From Natribaculum breve (GTDB taxonomy: Archaea; Halobacteriota; Halobacteria; Halobacteriales; Natrialbaceae), in the NCBI RefSeq assembly GCF_023008585.1, contig NZ_CP095390.1:558001-622000 (forward strand): 64,000 nucleotides of DNA, given 5' to 3'. This document shows positions 17,710-26,728 of this stretch, one piece after another. Each line of letters begins with the position of its first letter. The first letter of the stretch is position 1. The position numbers and the translations under genes were made by a program. The notes under the pieces are model-generated. The model made no database searches. It saw only the letters and a program-made list of their open reading frames with translations, and was not told the origin of the DNA.

Positions 17710-20511
17710 ATGACAGGTGAGGACTCACTGGTATCCGTTCCGGAGCACAGGTTCGACTCGAGCCCCCTCTCTCGACGGCAGTTCGTCCGGCTCTCTGCGG
17801 CGACGGCCGGTGCGGTCGCGGTCCCCGGTGCCGTCTCGGCCGAGACCACGTCGGAGACGTTCACGCCGCTGTACGAGTTCGTCCTGAACCACACCGACGC
17901 CGACTTCGCCGTCGCCTCGCTGATCTTACTCGAGGACGCGGCGGGTTTTGCGGACCTCGAGGACCTCGGACTCGATCCCGAGACGACGACCGAGCCGCGA
18001 CCGGCGGCGTGGGCGAGGCTGACCGAGGACGAGGCCGCCGCCGTCGCGGACGTCGAATCGGTGACGGAACTGCAGTACTCCCCCGGCTCGAACCCGTTCT
18101 GGAGACTCGGACAGTACGAACGGGGCGTCTTCCCCGACGTCTACGAGAGCGTCGACTTCGTCGACTACGAGCAGTTGATCGACGGGATGCGCCGACTCGA
18201 GTCGGCCCACTCGGATCGGTTGCGGTTCCGCGCGGTCGGGGAGAGTCCTGGGTACGACAACCTCTTTCTCGACGAGCGAGACCCGAAGGAAGTCTACGTC
18301 GCGGAGGTGACGAACGACGTCACCGACGAGGATAGCTTTCGGGAGAAAGAGAAGGTGCTGTTCGTCCAGTCGATACACGGCGACGAACGCTCCGGCGTCG
18401 AGGCCGGCTCTCGGCTCGTCGAGCGACTGCTCGCCGGCGAGGAGCCCGAACTCGAGTCGCTGCTCGACGACGTCGTCCTCCTGTTTCTCTACGCGAATCC
18501 CGACGGATGGGTCGCCCGCCGACCCGAGTACGGCGACGAGCCGTCGTTCACGCGTACCACCGGCGCTGGCAACGACCCGAACCGACAGTACCCGACCGTC
18601 GGCTGGATCGACTCGGGTCGGTACCCCGCCGAGCCCGACGGGGCGAACCTCCGGGACGACGATCCGGGCGTCGACGACGACGTTCCCGAGGAGTACGTTA
18701 CGAACGTCCCGGACTCGCTGGCGATCGTCGAACACATGCGCAGTTACGAGAACCTCGAGTACGGCACGGACCTCCACGGGATGTACTGGTCCGAAGAGCT
18801 GATCTTCGGGCTCATCGTCAACGACCAGTACGACCACGGCGAGTATCACGACCTCTACCACCTCAACCGGACGACGAAGACGCGCCTCGAGTCGGCGCTC
18901 GGGCCGCTGCTCGAGGAGCCGGAACGGCAGGCGTTCTTCGAGGACCTGAACGAGCGGATCGGCGACGAGGGCGGGTTCGACGGAAGCGTGCTGCCGACGC
19001 CGGAGGGGGTGTTCGACTACGGGACGATCCTCGACACCATCGGGTACACTACGTCCGGGACGCTGATCAGCTGGATGAGCCAGCCGCCCGAGAAGGGTGG
19101 CCTCGGAATCACGATGATGGCCCACGAGATCGGCTGGGACAACGCGATCCTCGATCGCATCCCGTACATGCCGGAACTGGTCGAACTCCACGTCGTCGGC
19201 TACCAGGAGGTCATCCGGGCGACGGCGGCGCACACGGCCAGGGACGTCGAGGCGACCATCGAGACCGACGGCGCGTCGACGGCGTACGTCGAGACCGCCG
19301 CTCTCACGCGAACGTCTGCAGACCTCGCACTCGTCGACGCCGACCGCGTCGTCGATTCGGCGTCCGTCTCCCTCGACGCGCGTCCCCGCGACGTTCGCCT
19401 CGACGTCTCCTCGAGTGCCGTCGAACTCTCGGTCTCGGTCGATCCGGACCACGGCGAGTTCGTCCGTGTGCGGCTGATCGATCCGACCGGCCGAACGGTC
19501 CACCAGTACAACCCCCTCGCCGGGTCGGGGCCCCAGCCGCGACCGGGCGTCGAGTGGACGATCGAGGACCCCGAACGCGGCGAGTGGACGGTCGAACTGA
19601 AGACGCTCCGTGGCGGCCGCGACGCGTCCGTCACCGTCCGCAGCGCCGTTTTGCTGACCGAGCGCGGCGACGCCGTCGAGACGGTCGATCCGCTCGAGGC
19701 GATCGGCTACCAGCAACGCGCCTACGAGGTGACGCCGCTCGAGTACTACGACGCCTACGCCGAGTACGTCACGGGCCCGGGGCGTAGTAACGGTCGCACT
19801 CGCGGTCGCCACGGTGGGCCACAGTCTATCGACGGGCTCTCCGTCGAGGAGATCCGCGACGGCGGGCTCTTCCGGGGTCGAAGCCGTCGGCCCGCCGTCG
19901 ACAACGTCGTCGTCAACCACGACGACGGGATCGACGACGACGCGTACGTGGCCGAACTCGATCGGTTCGTCGACGCGGGCGGCACGCTCGTGGCGACCGA
20001 CCGCGGCGTCCACCTCCTCGGCGTCATGGAAACCGCCACGGCCGGCGACCTCGAGCCCGACGACGTCGCGGAGTTCGAGGCGTTCAGTTCGTTCCTCGGG
20101 GAGAAAAACCCCGACCACCCGCTGCTCGCCGGGACGCGGCCGATCCAGCGAGAGCTCTGGAAGCCGGCACCGCTTGGCTATCCGATCGACGTGCCGGGCT
20201 ACGCGCCGACGACGGGGATCGATCCGGACGCCTTCGAGGACGCCGGCGGATCGATCGCCGGGATCGCCTACGACGACCCGTTCGGTGCCGATCCCGTCCC
20301 CTGGGTCGCCGCCGGGACGCTCCCGGCCGACGACGGTGCGATCCACGTGATCGGCGGCCTCCTCCCGCCGGGACGCCAGCGAAACCTCCATCCGTTCGGC
20401 CTGCTCGAGCACACGCCGACGTTCCTCGGACACACGATGCTGACGAACGCGCTCGGCTATCGGCAGCGTCGGTACGTCGACGGCGACCTGGTCGATACCG
20501 TCGGGGACTGA
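17710..20511 (+). CDS. Tat-exported M14 family zinc carboxypeptidase
   Basis: A 933-residue secreted peptidase. The N terminus has a twin-arginine signal (SRRQFVRLSAA, Arg22-Arg23, then a hydrophobic stretch, with likely cleavage after AVSA near residue 44). The M14 zinc motif is HGDERSG (His223, Glu226); a later GTDLHGMYWSEE block supplies the probable third ligand, and NPDGW and NDPNRQYP are typical M14 substrate-site blocks. The C-terminal third holds beta-rich and GATase-like segments (VDAGGTLVATDRGVHLLG). I took the ATG at 17710. A TATA-like AGATATAACT at 17654-17663 precedes it. An alternative start lies 13 codons upstream. Confidence 0.88.
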   Translation: MTGEDSLVSVPEHRFDSSPLSRRQFVRLSAATAGAVAVPGAVSAETTSETFTPLYEFVLNHTDADFAVASLILLEDAAGFADLEDLGLDPETTTEPRPAAWARLTEDEAAAVADVESVTELQYSPGSNPFWRLGQYERGVFPDVYESVDFVDYEQLIDGMRRLESAHSDRLRFRAVGESPGYDNLFLDERDPKEVYVAEVTNDVTDEDSFREKEKVLFVQSIHGDERSGVEAGSRLVERLLAGEEPELESLLDDVVLLFLYANPDGWVARRPEYGDEPSFTRTTGAGNDPNRQYPTVGWIDSGRYPAEPDGANLRDDDPGVDDDVPEEYVTNVPDSLAIVEHMRSYENLEYGTDLHGMYWSEELIFGLIVNDQYDHGEYHDLYHLNRTTKTRLESALGPLLEEPERQAFFEDLNERIGDEGGFDGSVLPTPEGVFDYGTILDTIGYTTSGTLISWMSQPPEKGGLGITMMAHEIGWDNAILDRIPYMPELVELHVVGYQEVIRATAAHTARDVEATIETDGASTAYVETAALTRTSADLALVDADRVVDSASVSLDARPRDVRLDVSSSAVELSVSVDPDHGEFVRVRLIDPTGRTVHQYNPLAGSGPQPRPGVEWTIEDPERGEWTVELKTLRGGRDASVTVRSAVLLTERGDAVETVDPLEAIGYQQRAYEVTPLEYYDAYAEYVTGPGRSNGRTRGRHGGPQSIDGLSVEEIRDGGLFRGRSRRPAVDNVVVNHDDGIDDDAYVAELDRFVDAGGTLVATDRGVHLLGVMETATAGDLEPDDVAEFEAFSSFLGEKNPDHPLLAGTRPIQRELWKPAPLGYPIDVPGYAPTTGIDPDAFEDAGGSIAGIAYDDPFGADPVPWVAAGTLPADDGAIHVIGGLLPPGRQRNLHPFGLLEHTPTFLGHTMLTNALGYRQRRYVDGDLVDTVGD

Positions 20512-20538
20512 TAATGGTGGCTGTGACTGGTTGCCGAC

Positions 20539-20564
20539 GCAACCGCGAACCATCTCGCGGTTGC
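20539..20564 (+). terminator. Hairpin after the M14 peptidase gene
   Basis: A perfect 10-bp stem (GCAACCGCGA at 20539-20548, TCGCGGTTGC at 20555-20564) with a 6-nt loop, 28 bp after the stop codon. There is no U-run, so a terminator or 3'-end processing role is only suggested. Its right arm is the start of the 40-bp repeat. Confidence 0.45.
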
Positions 20565-20594
20565 GGCGGTACAGACTCGCAGCCATCGTTATGA
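20555..20594 (+). repeat. 40-bp direct repeat, downstream copy
   Basis: Matches 17549-17588 at 34 of 40 positions, same orientation, about 3.0 kb apart. Only these two copies were seen in the window. Confidence 0.7.
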
Positions 20595-20690
20595 CCTCCT
20601 CCCGGCGGGCGATCCGCCACCGCACTGTCCGTCCGGCGAGGGCGGGACGTTACCTCGAGTGTTATTACCTTGCACGCCAAACGACAGGCG

Positions 20691-21065
20691 ATGACCGACG
20701 AAATTGCCGACGAGCGGGCCGACCAGCTGATCGGCGCCTGTCGGACGGCGGTCGGCGATCAACTGCGCTCGCTGACGTACTTCACCAGAGACGAGTTCGA
20801 CCAGCTGTACCTCCGCTCAGATCTGGAGCGAGACGCCGACCTCGCGGGGTTCGTCGACTACGAGTCGGTCGGGTTCGACGCCCACACCGCCTACCGGGGT
20901 TCCGAACTCGGCGACTACCGGTTCACGATCCGCGTGTTCGACGAGGGGTTCTTGCTCCGCGTGACGACGGAAACGGAGGGGGTCTTCGCGACGACCGACG
21001 GCGTCACCATCCAGGACTTCCGGGAGGCGGCGACGGCGCTCGGGACCATCCTCGAGGACGTCTGA
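20691..21065 (+). CDS. Small acidic haloarchaeal protein, unknown function
   Basis: A 124-residue soluble acidic protein with alternating helices and strands. The segment YRFTIRVFDEGFLLRVTTETEGVFATTDG looks like a beta-sheet core, and TIQDFREAATALGTILEDV a C-terminal helix. No catalytic motif is visible. I recognise the type as haloarchaea-specific and unassigned. Starting at the ATG at 20691 (MTDEIADE) puts an AT-richer stretch (GTGTTATTACCTTG) about 20 bp upstream. Confidence 0.7.
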   Translation: MTDEIADERADQLIGACRTAVGDQLRSLTYFTRDEFDQLYLRSDLERDADLAGFVDYESVGFDAHTAYRGSELGDYRFTIRVFDEGFLLRVTTETEGVFATTDGVTIQDFREAATALGTILEDV

Positions 21066-21093
21066 CGGTCGACCCACGATCACACTCTGGTAT

Positions 21094-22032
21094 GTGTCGA
21101 CCATCCGATTCGTGGGTCTGGCTCGAGCGAGCGGCGACCGTCCGGAGCGAGGAGACGCGACGACGCGCCGTGATACGCTCGTGACCCGACCGGGCTTCGA
21201 CGTCTGGGGATTCCTGCTTTTCTCCCACGGCTGGACGTTCGCCTGGTGGGGCGTCCCGATCCTCGCAGGCTGGCACGCCTTCCGGTTTCCCGGCATCGTG
21301 TTCCTGATCGTCGGTGGACTGGGGGTGACCATCGGCGGCGTCGTCATGTCGTGGCTGGTCGAGGGGCGTGCCGGACTCGTCGACCTCTGGCGACGACTGA
21401 TCGAACTGCGGCGGATCCCGACTCGGTGGGGCCTGGTCGTCTTCTTTCTCTGGCCGGCGCTCGCGGTCGTCGGGGCCGCGATGGCAGCGGTGATCGACGG
21501 ACAGTCGCAGCCGATCGACGCCGGACCGCTGCTCGCGGTGCTCGCCGATCCGATCGCGCTGGTCGTCACGCTGGTCCCCATCTTCCTCCTCGGTCCGTTC
21601 CACGAGGAGATCGGCTGGCGCGGCTACTGGCTCGACCGCCTCCAGTTGCGCTGGGACGCGCTGACCGCCAGCCTCGTCCTCGGCGTCGCGTGGGCGCTCT
21701 GGCACGCGCCGCTTTTCGCGATGGTCGGCTACTTCAGCAGCTGGGACTTCGCGCCCGACCCCCTCTTTTTCGGCTACAACGTTCTCGTCGGTGCCGTCCT
21801 CTACACGTGGCTGTACAACAACACGAATCGCAGCGTGATCGGCGCGATCCTGTTTCACTTCGTCGGTAACGCCACGGGGCAGTTACTCGAGGTCACACCT
21901 CGGGCGGATCTCTACGAGACGGCGGTGACGACGCTGCTCGTCGTCGCCGTCCTCGTCTGGTGGGGACCGACCGACCTCCGCCGGGACGCGCCGCGTCCGC
22001 ACCCGGCAGACGACGTGGCGGTGGAGGCGTGA
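21094..22032 (+). CDS. CPBP family intramembrane metalloprotease
   Basis: A 312-residue CAAX protease/bacteriocin-processing (Rce1-like, ABI) family protein with about seven to eight membrane spans. Catalytic blocks are HEEIGWRGYWLDRLQ (Glu-Glu-x3-Arg motif), LWHAPLF (His) and FHFVGNATGQ (His-x3-Asn). These glutamyl proteases cleave prenylated or small peptide substrates in the membrane; the substrate here is unknown. The frame starts at GTG 21094; a GTG at 21181 (MTRPGFDVWG) is an equally plausible start. Its stop is followed at once by a decayed vapB fragment. Confidence 0.87.
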   Translation: MSTIRFVGLARASGDRPERGDATTRRDTLVTRPGFDVWGFLLFSHGWTFAWWGVPILAGWHAFRFPGIVFLIVGGLGVTIGGVVMSWLVEGRAGLVDLWRRLIELRRIPTRWGLVVFFLWPALAVVGAAMAAVIDGQSQPIDAGPLLAVLADPIALVVTLVPIFLLGPFHEEIGWRGYWLDRLQLRWDALTASLVLGVAWALWHAPLFAMVGYFSSWDFAPDPLFFGYNVLVGAVLYTWLYNNTNRSVIGAILFHFVGNATGQLLEVTPRADLYETAVTTLLVVAVLVWWGPTDLRRDAPRPHPADDVAVEA

Positions 22033-22190
22033 TCGGCGCACTCGAAGCGCTCAGTGACGAATTTGCCGATGTCGAAAAATCGGCCGACGAACTTCGTGAG
22101 CGGGCACGTGAGACGGCACTCGACGAGTGACGCTCCGCAACCACTAAACGCCGGTCGCGCCAAAAATACGGTAATGGACTGGACGGAAAA
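22029..22190 (+). pseudogene. Relic of a vapB 3' end joined to a copy of the rfcL start
   Basis: The first part encodes LEALSDEFADVEKSADELR followed by ERARETALDE and a stop, a clear copy of the C-terminal half of the intact antitoxin at 22338-22568. It then runs through GCTCCGCAACCACTAAACG, which is also found just after vapC (from about 22953), and through ATGGACTGGACGGAAAAGT (22174-22192), which mirrors the first codons of rfcL. The antitoxin N terminus and the whole toxin are missing. It is most simply a tandem duplication that has since lost most of its content. Confidence 0.85.
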
Positions 22191-22337
22191 GTCAATAGAA
22201 TATGATGTCGATTCGATGTACCGAGTGTGGTAATCGCTATTTGCGAACGAGTGGACGAGCTCGGTAGCTGCACCCACTGATGGGTATCCCGATAAATTAG
22301 GGGAATGTTTTTATTTTCGCCCACCGAACATCAAGGT

Positions 22338-22568
22338 ATGTCAGACGTAGCGCTGGACGACCGTGGTCGTCTCACGCTCCCAAAGGAGGTCCGAGAGCGA
22401 TACGGGGACCGATATCACGTCGTGCAGCTTCCTGATGGGCTCAAATTGATTCCTGTCGCCGACGACCCGCTCGAGGCACTCAGGGACGAATTCGCGGACG
22501 TCGAGAAGTCGGCCGACGAACTTCGTAAAGAAGCACGTGAAACGTCGCTCGATGAGGCCGGACGATAG
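22338..22568 (+). CDS. vapB: AbrB/SpoVT-type antitoxin of a VapBC pair
   Basis: A 76-residue antitoxin. The N-terminal swapped-hairpin DNA-binding domain is seen as ALDDRGRLTLPKEVRERYGD, and the C-terminal helix (DDPLEALRDEFADVEKSADELRKEAR) would wrap the toxin. The start ATG is 22338; a TATA-like run (TTTTTATTTT, about 22306-22316) lies at a suitable distance. The stop codon directly abuts the vapC ATG. Antitoxin binding and autorepression are family knowledge. Confidence 0.9.
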   Translation: MSDVALDDRGRLTLPKEVRERYGDRYHVVQLPDGLKLIPVADDPLEALRDEFADVEKSADELRKEARETSLDEAGR

Positions 22569-22949
22569 ATGTATGCGGAAACCGATTTCCTTCTCGCGCT
22601 GATTAAGGACGGTGACTGGCTCGGCGACGCTGCCGAGTCGGTATACCGAGAGCACCGCGACGTGTTATGGACATCGCAGTTCACGCTCATCGAACTCCTG
22701 ATGGTCGCCTACCGCGAGGAACGTGATACCGAACGCGTCGTTTCGAACGCCGCCAACCTCGTCGAGGTACGTGGTGATGTGGAGACGGTCGTTACGGCGG
22801 CGACATATGTGGAAGACCACGGGTTCACACCGTTCGACGCACTTCACCTCGTTGAATCGAATGGAGAGACCATCGTCTCAAGCGACGAGACGTACGAGGA
22901 TGTCACATCCCGTCTGGACCTGAAGACGGTCGACGAGCACGAGGAGTGA
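22569..22949 (+). CDS. vapC: PIN-domain ribonuclease toxin
   Basis: A 126-residue PIN-fold toxin. Metal-binding acidic residues are visible in MYAETDFLLALI (Asp6), SQFTLIELLMVAYRE, TPFDALHLVES (Asp near 90) and IVSSDETYEDV. VapC toxins cleave RNA, often tRNA, when released from antitoxin. It has zero spacing with vapB, so coupled translation is expected. It lies 43 bp upstream of rfcL on the same strand, so read-through into an essential replication gene is possible. Confidence 0.9.
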   Translation: MYAETDFLLALIKDGDWLGDAAESVYREHRDVLWTSQFTLIELLMVAYREERDTERVVSNAANLVEVRGDVETVVTAATYVEDHGFTPFDALHLVESNGETIVSSDETYEDVTSRLDLKTVDEHEE

Positions 22950-22992
22950 GGCTCCGCAACCACTAAACGCGGCTCACCCCTACCACGATTCA

Positions 22993-24465
22993 ATGACCGA
23001 CTGGACGGAGAAGTACCGCCCGACGACGCTGTCGGAGGTACGCGGCAACAACAAGGCCCGCGATAAACTCGAGGAGTGGGCCGAAACCTGGGACGACCAC
23101 CGGAAGGCGGTGATCGTCCACGGCAGTCCGGGCGTCGGCAAGACCTCGGCCGCCCACGCGCTGGCAAACGACATGGGCTGGCCGGTCATGGAACTCAACG
23201 CGAGCGACGACCGGAAGGCCGACGTCATCGAGCGGGTCGCCGGCGAGGCCTCGAAAAGCGGCACGCTCACCGGCGGCGAGGCCGGTCGCCGACTCGTGAT
23301 CCTGGACGAGGCGGACAACTTCCACGGCTCTGCTGACTACGGCGGCTCCCGGGAGGTCACGAAGGTCGTCAAGAACGCGAGCCAGCCGATCGTCCTGGTC
23401 GCAAACGAGTTCTACGACATGAGCCAGTCGCTGCGAAACGCCTGCGAGACGATCGAGTTTCGCGACGTCTCCAAACGGTCGATCGTCCCCGTCCTGCGGG
23501 ACATCTGCCGACGCGAGGGCATCGAGTACGACGAGGCAGCCCTCGAGAAGATCGCCGACTCCACCTCCGGCGACCTCCGATCGGCGGTCAACGACCTCCA
23601 GGCGATCGCCGAGGAGGCAGAGACACTGACCGTCGACGACGTGGTCACGGGCGAGCGCGACCGCACGGAGGGGATCTTCGACTTCCTCGACGCGCTCATC
23701 AAGGAGGAAGACGCCGAAGGGGCGTTGCGATCGTCCTACGACGTCGACGAGACGCCGGACGACCTGCTCAACTGGATCGAGGACAACGTTCCCAAAGACT
23801 ACGAGGGGGCGGAACTGGCCGACGCCTACGGCTTCCTCTCGAACGCCGACCGCTGGCTGGGACGCGTCCGGGCGACCCAGGACTACTCGTTCTGGCGGTA
23901 CGCGACCGACAACATGACCGCGGGCGTCGCCGCCTCTCGCCGCGAACCCAAAGGCGGCTGGACCCGCTACGGCCCGCCGAGTTACTGGTCGAAACTCGGT
24001 CGAACCCGCGGGACGCGCGACACCCGCGACTCGATCGCCGAACGGATCGCCGAACGCGAGGGAACGAGCGTCGCGACCGCGCGCCGCGAGATCGTCCCGT
24101 TCCTCTCGGAACTGACCCACCACTGCCGAAACCGGGACCTGACGATCCGGATGGCCGCTGCCTACGACTTCGACGCGGACGACGTCTCGTTCGTCACCAG
24201 AAGCGGTGCCGACACCAACAAAGTGCAGTCGATCGTCGAGGAAGCGGCGGAACGAAAGGCAGAGGAGACGGTCGAACGGTCCGGAAACGCCTTCTTCGAC
24301 AGTTCTGGGTCGGACGGCGACGACCCAGCGGACGCCGACTCGAGCGACGAGGAGTCGGACGGTGCCGACCAGCAGACGCTCGACGCCTCGAGCGACGAAC
24401 CGGACGACGACCGTGGCGAGGACGCGACCGACGACAACCAGTCGGGGCTGTCGGACTTTCTCTGA
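22993..24465 (+). CDS. rfcL: Replication factor C large subunit
   Basis: Large subunit of the clamp loader that opens PCNA onto primed DNA using ATP. It has 490 residues. Walker A is GSPGVGKTS (residues 44-52) and Walker B LVILDEAD (DEAD at 105-108); AAA+ lid and collar follow. From about residue 430 the tail is very acidic and ends in QSGLSDFL, a PCNA-interacting peptide at the extreme C terminus. The start is unambiguous (MTDWTEKYRP). A damaged copy of its promoter and first codons lies about 0.8 kb upstream. Confidence 0.96.
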   Translation: MTDWTEKYRPTTLSEVRGNNKARDKLEEWAETWDDHRKAVIVHGSPGVGKTSAAHALANDMGWPVMELNASDDRKADVIERVAGEASKSGTLTGGEAGRRLVILDEADNFHGSADYGGSREVTKVVKNASQPIVLVANEFYDMSQSLRNACETIEFRDVSKRSIVPVLRDICRREGIEYDEAALEKIADSTSGDLRSAVNDLQAIAEEAETLTVDDVVTGERDRTEGIFDFLDALIKEEDAEGALRSSYDVDETPDDLLNWIEDNVPKDYEGAELADAYGFLSNADRWLGRVRATQDYSFWRYATDNMTAGVAASRREPKGGWTRYGPPSYWSKLGRTRGTRDTRDSIAERIAEREGTSVATARREIVPFLSELTHHCRNRDLTIRMAAAYDFDADDVSFVTRSGADTNKVQSIVEEAAERKAEETVERSGNAFFDSSGSDGDDPADADSSDEESDGADQQTLDASSDEPDDDRGEDATDDNQSGLSDFL

Positions 24466-24577
24466 GCGACCCTGGAGCCGTCGACGTGCTCGAGGGTCGC
24501 TCGACGACATGTCTAGATGTAGAACGATCGACACTATTACGATGACACGGGGTGACAGTACTCGATGGTGACCCGCG

Positions 24578-24754
24578 ATGGTCGTGACCCACGAGTGCCC
24601 GCTGTGTAACGACACGTACGAAGGCGAATCACGTCTCCTCGTTCATCTCGAGGTCGAACACCGGAAGTCGGAACTCGCGACGTACGTCGTCGACGGTCGC
24701 GAGCCGACGACCGATCCGGCGGCCGAACGCGAACGGACCACGCCGACGGTGTGA
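24578..24754 (+). CDS. Tiny C2H2 zinc-finger protein
   Basis: A 58-residue ORF. Residues 6-28 fit a C2H2 finger: CPLC (Cys7, Cys10) followed after 12 residues by HLEVEH (His23, His28). The C-terminal half is charged and probably disordered. Small C2H2 proteins of this size are common and under-annotated in haloarchaea, and some have regulatory roles; no target is evident here. It is convergent with bioD, with its stop only 1 bp from the bioD stop. It lies 112 bp after rfcL. Confidence 0.7.
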   Translation: MVVTHECPLCNDTYEGESRLLVHLEVEHRKSELATYVVDGREPTTDPAAERERTTPTV

Positions 24755-24755
24755 G

Positions 24756-25439
24756 TTACTCTCGGCCAGCACTGACCGGAACGACGGCCGGTGTGAGCGC
24801 CTCGCGAACGCCACCCGCGACGGCGTTCGGATCGGCCGTCGTGAGCGGCGGCACCGTCTCGACCGGGAGTCCGGTCATCCGCTCGAGTTCCGCCGGGTTC
24901 GTCCGTTCGGCGACGGTCTCGCCGGCGTACTCGTTGAGCACGATCGCGCGAACGTCGACGCCGCGACGTGCCAGCGCCTCGACCGAGAGCGCCGTGTGGT
25001 TGAGCGTGCCGAGTCCCGACCGGGCGACGAGTACCGCCTCGCACTCGAGGTCTGCGACGAGGTCGATCACCTCGCGCTCGCCCGCAAGCGGGACGCGCAG
25101 TCCGCCGATTCCCTCGACGACGCCAACCTCGCAGGTCTCGAGTTCGCGTTCGCAGTCGGCCAGTAACTCGTCGTAGTCGAGCGCCACGCCCGCGCGCTCG
25201 GCGGCGACGCGGGGGGCGAGCGGCTCCTCGAGGTACCTGAGACACGTCGCCGCGTCGGGATCGCCACAGGCGGTCGCGACGACGCGGACGTCGTCGTCCG
25301 GCGGATGTCCCGTCTGGGCGGGTTTTATGGCTCGAGCGTCGACACCCTCCTCGCGAAGCCACGCCGTCACCCCGGCAGTGACGACCGTCTTGCCGACGCC
25401 GGTGCCGGTGCCGACGACGGCGAGTGGACGCCCGTTCAC
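24756..25439 (-). CDS. bioD: Dethiobiotin synthetase
   Basis: ATP-dependent carboxylase closing the ureido ring of dethiobiotin from 7,8-diaminopelargonic acid. It has 227 residues. The P-loop is GTGTGVGKTVVTAG near residue 12, followed by KPAQTG (substrate lysine) and VVEGIGGLRVPL. The start is GTG at 25437-25439, overlapping the bioF stop by 4 nt (GTGA); the longer frame upstream runs through bioF and is spurious. It is the last gene of the biotin operon. Confidence 0.94.
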   Translation of the reverse strand: MNGRPLAVVGTGTGVGKTVVTAGVTAWLREEGVDARAIKPAQTGHPPDDDVRVVATACGDPDAATCLRYLEEPLAPRVAAERAGVALDYDELLADCERELETCEVGVVEGIGGLRVPLAGEREVIDLVADLECEAVLVARSGLGTLNHTALSVEALARRGVDVRAIVLNEYAGETVAERTNPAELERMTGLPVETVPPLTTADPNAVAGGVREALTPAVVPVSAGRE

Positions 25440-26644
25440 AGGATCCCGACCTCCTCGCCGGCAGCGCGGAACGCCTCGAGGCAGGCGACGACGTCGTCTT
25501 CGTCGTGGGTGGCCGTGGGCGCGACGCGGATTCGACTCGTCCCCTCGGGAACCGTCGGTGGACGGATCGCCGGCGTGAGAACGCCGCGATCTCGAATCCC
25601 GGCCGCGAGGTCGAGTGCGTCGCGGCGGTCGCCGATCAGGACGGGGAGGATCTGGGAGTCGCCGAGGACCGTATAGCCCATCGTCTCGAGGCCGTCCCGG
25701 AGGTGGGCGACGTTCTCCCAGAGGCGTTCGCGAACGTCGCCGTGGCGGGCGACGTGTAGCGCCTCGCTCGCGGCGGCGGCCGCGGTCGGCGCGAGACCGG
25801 TCGAGAAGACGAACGAGCGTGCGTCGTTGACCAGATACTCGATCAGGGCGTCGTCGCCGGCGACGTAGCCGCCCTGGCTCGCGAGCGCCTTCGAGAGGGT
25901 TCCGAGCTGGACGTCGACGCGATCTGCGAGCCCTTCGGCCTGGACGACGCCGCCGCCGTCGGCGTAGAGACCGGTCGCGTGAGCCTCGTCGACCATCACC
26001 CACGCGCCGAACTCCTCGGCGGCGTCACAGATCGTCGCCAGCGGGGCGACGGTGCCGTCCATGCTGAACACGGAGTCGGTGACGACGAGCCACGACTCGT
26101 CGTCGGCTCCGGGTCGATCGGCCCGCGCGGCGAGCCTCGAGCGGAGGTCCGACGCGTCGCAGTGGTCGTAGATTTCGACGTCGGCCCCGGAGAGCCGACA
26201 GCCGTCGACGATACTCGCGTGGTTCAACTCGTCCGAGAAGACGACGTCCGGTTCGAGTGCGGTGATCGTTCCGACGTTCGCCGCGTATCCCGAGGAGAAC
26301 GCGAGGGCGCGATCCGTCCCTTTGGTCTCCGCCAGCTGGCGCTCCAGGTCGTGGTGGACGATCGTGTCGCCGGTGACGAGCCGGCTCGCGCCGGCACCCG
26401 TCCCGACGGTCGCGGCCGCCTGTCTGGCGGCGTTCTGTACCCGCTGGTCTCCCGTCAGCCCGAGGTAGTTGTTCGACGCGAAGACGAGCACCTCCTCGGC
26501 GTCGAGGACGGGGAGGCCGCCCTCTGGCGGCGGCGCGAAGTAGCCCCGCTCTGCGACGCGGTCGGCGGGCGCGAGCGTCCGCCTCAGGTCGGCCTCCTCG
26601 AGCGTGGCGACGCGTTCCTCGAGATCGAACCCACGGTCTTCCAT
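25436..26644 (-). CDS. bioF: 8-amino-7-oxononanoate synthase
   Basis: PLP enzyme of the alpha-oxoamine synthase family that joins pimeloyl thioester and alanine in biotin synthesis. It has 402 residues. Typical blocks are FASNNYLGLTGDQRV, GTGAGASRLVTGDTIVHHDLE, DELNHASIVDG, VDEAHATGLYADGGG and the PLP-lysine region QLGTLSKALASQGGYVAGD. It sits between the dehydrogenase-like gene and bioD. No bioA gene (the next step) is in the window. Confidence 0.95.
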   Translation of the reverse strand: MEDRGFDLEERVATLEEADLRRTLAPADRVAERGYFAPPPEGGLPVLDAEEVLVFASNNYLGLTGDQRVQNAARQAAATVGTGAGASRLVTGDTIVHHDLERQLAETKGTDRALAFSSGYAANVGTITALEPDVVFSDELNHASIVDGCRLSGADVEIYDHCDASDLRSRLAARADRPGADDESWLVVTDSVFSMDGTVAPLATICDAAEEFGAWVMVDEAHATGLYADGGGVVQAEGLADRVDVQLGTLSKALASQGGYVAGDDALIEYLVNDARSFVFSTGLAPTAAAAASEALHVARHGDVRERLWENVAHLRDGLETMGYTVLGDSQILPVLIGDRRDALDLAAGIRDRGVLTPAIRPPTVPEGTSRIRVAPTATHDEDDVVACLEAFRAAGEEVGIL

Positions 26645-26728
26645 CCGATTCCTTCGTCACAGCCCCGTGATTTGACTCTCACGATTCGTCTCGCACCGAC
26701 TTCCACGAGTGTCCGATTCGGCGACCGA

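Noticed and set aside
17926..20625. Long minus-strand ORF of about 900 codons opposite the carboxypeptidase
   Set aside because: A shadow of the Tat-exported M14 peptidase caused by GC-rich codon bias; its composition is Arg/Val/Asp-skewed and it has no domain.
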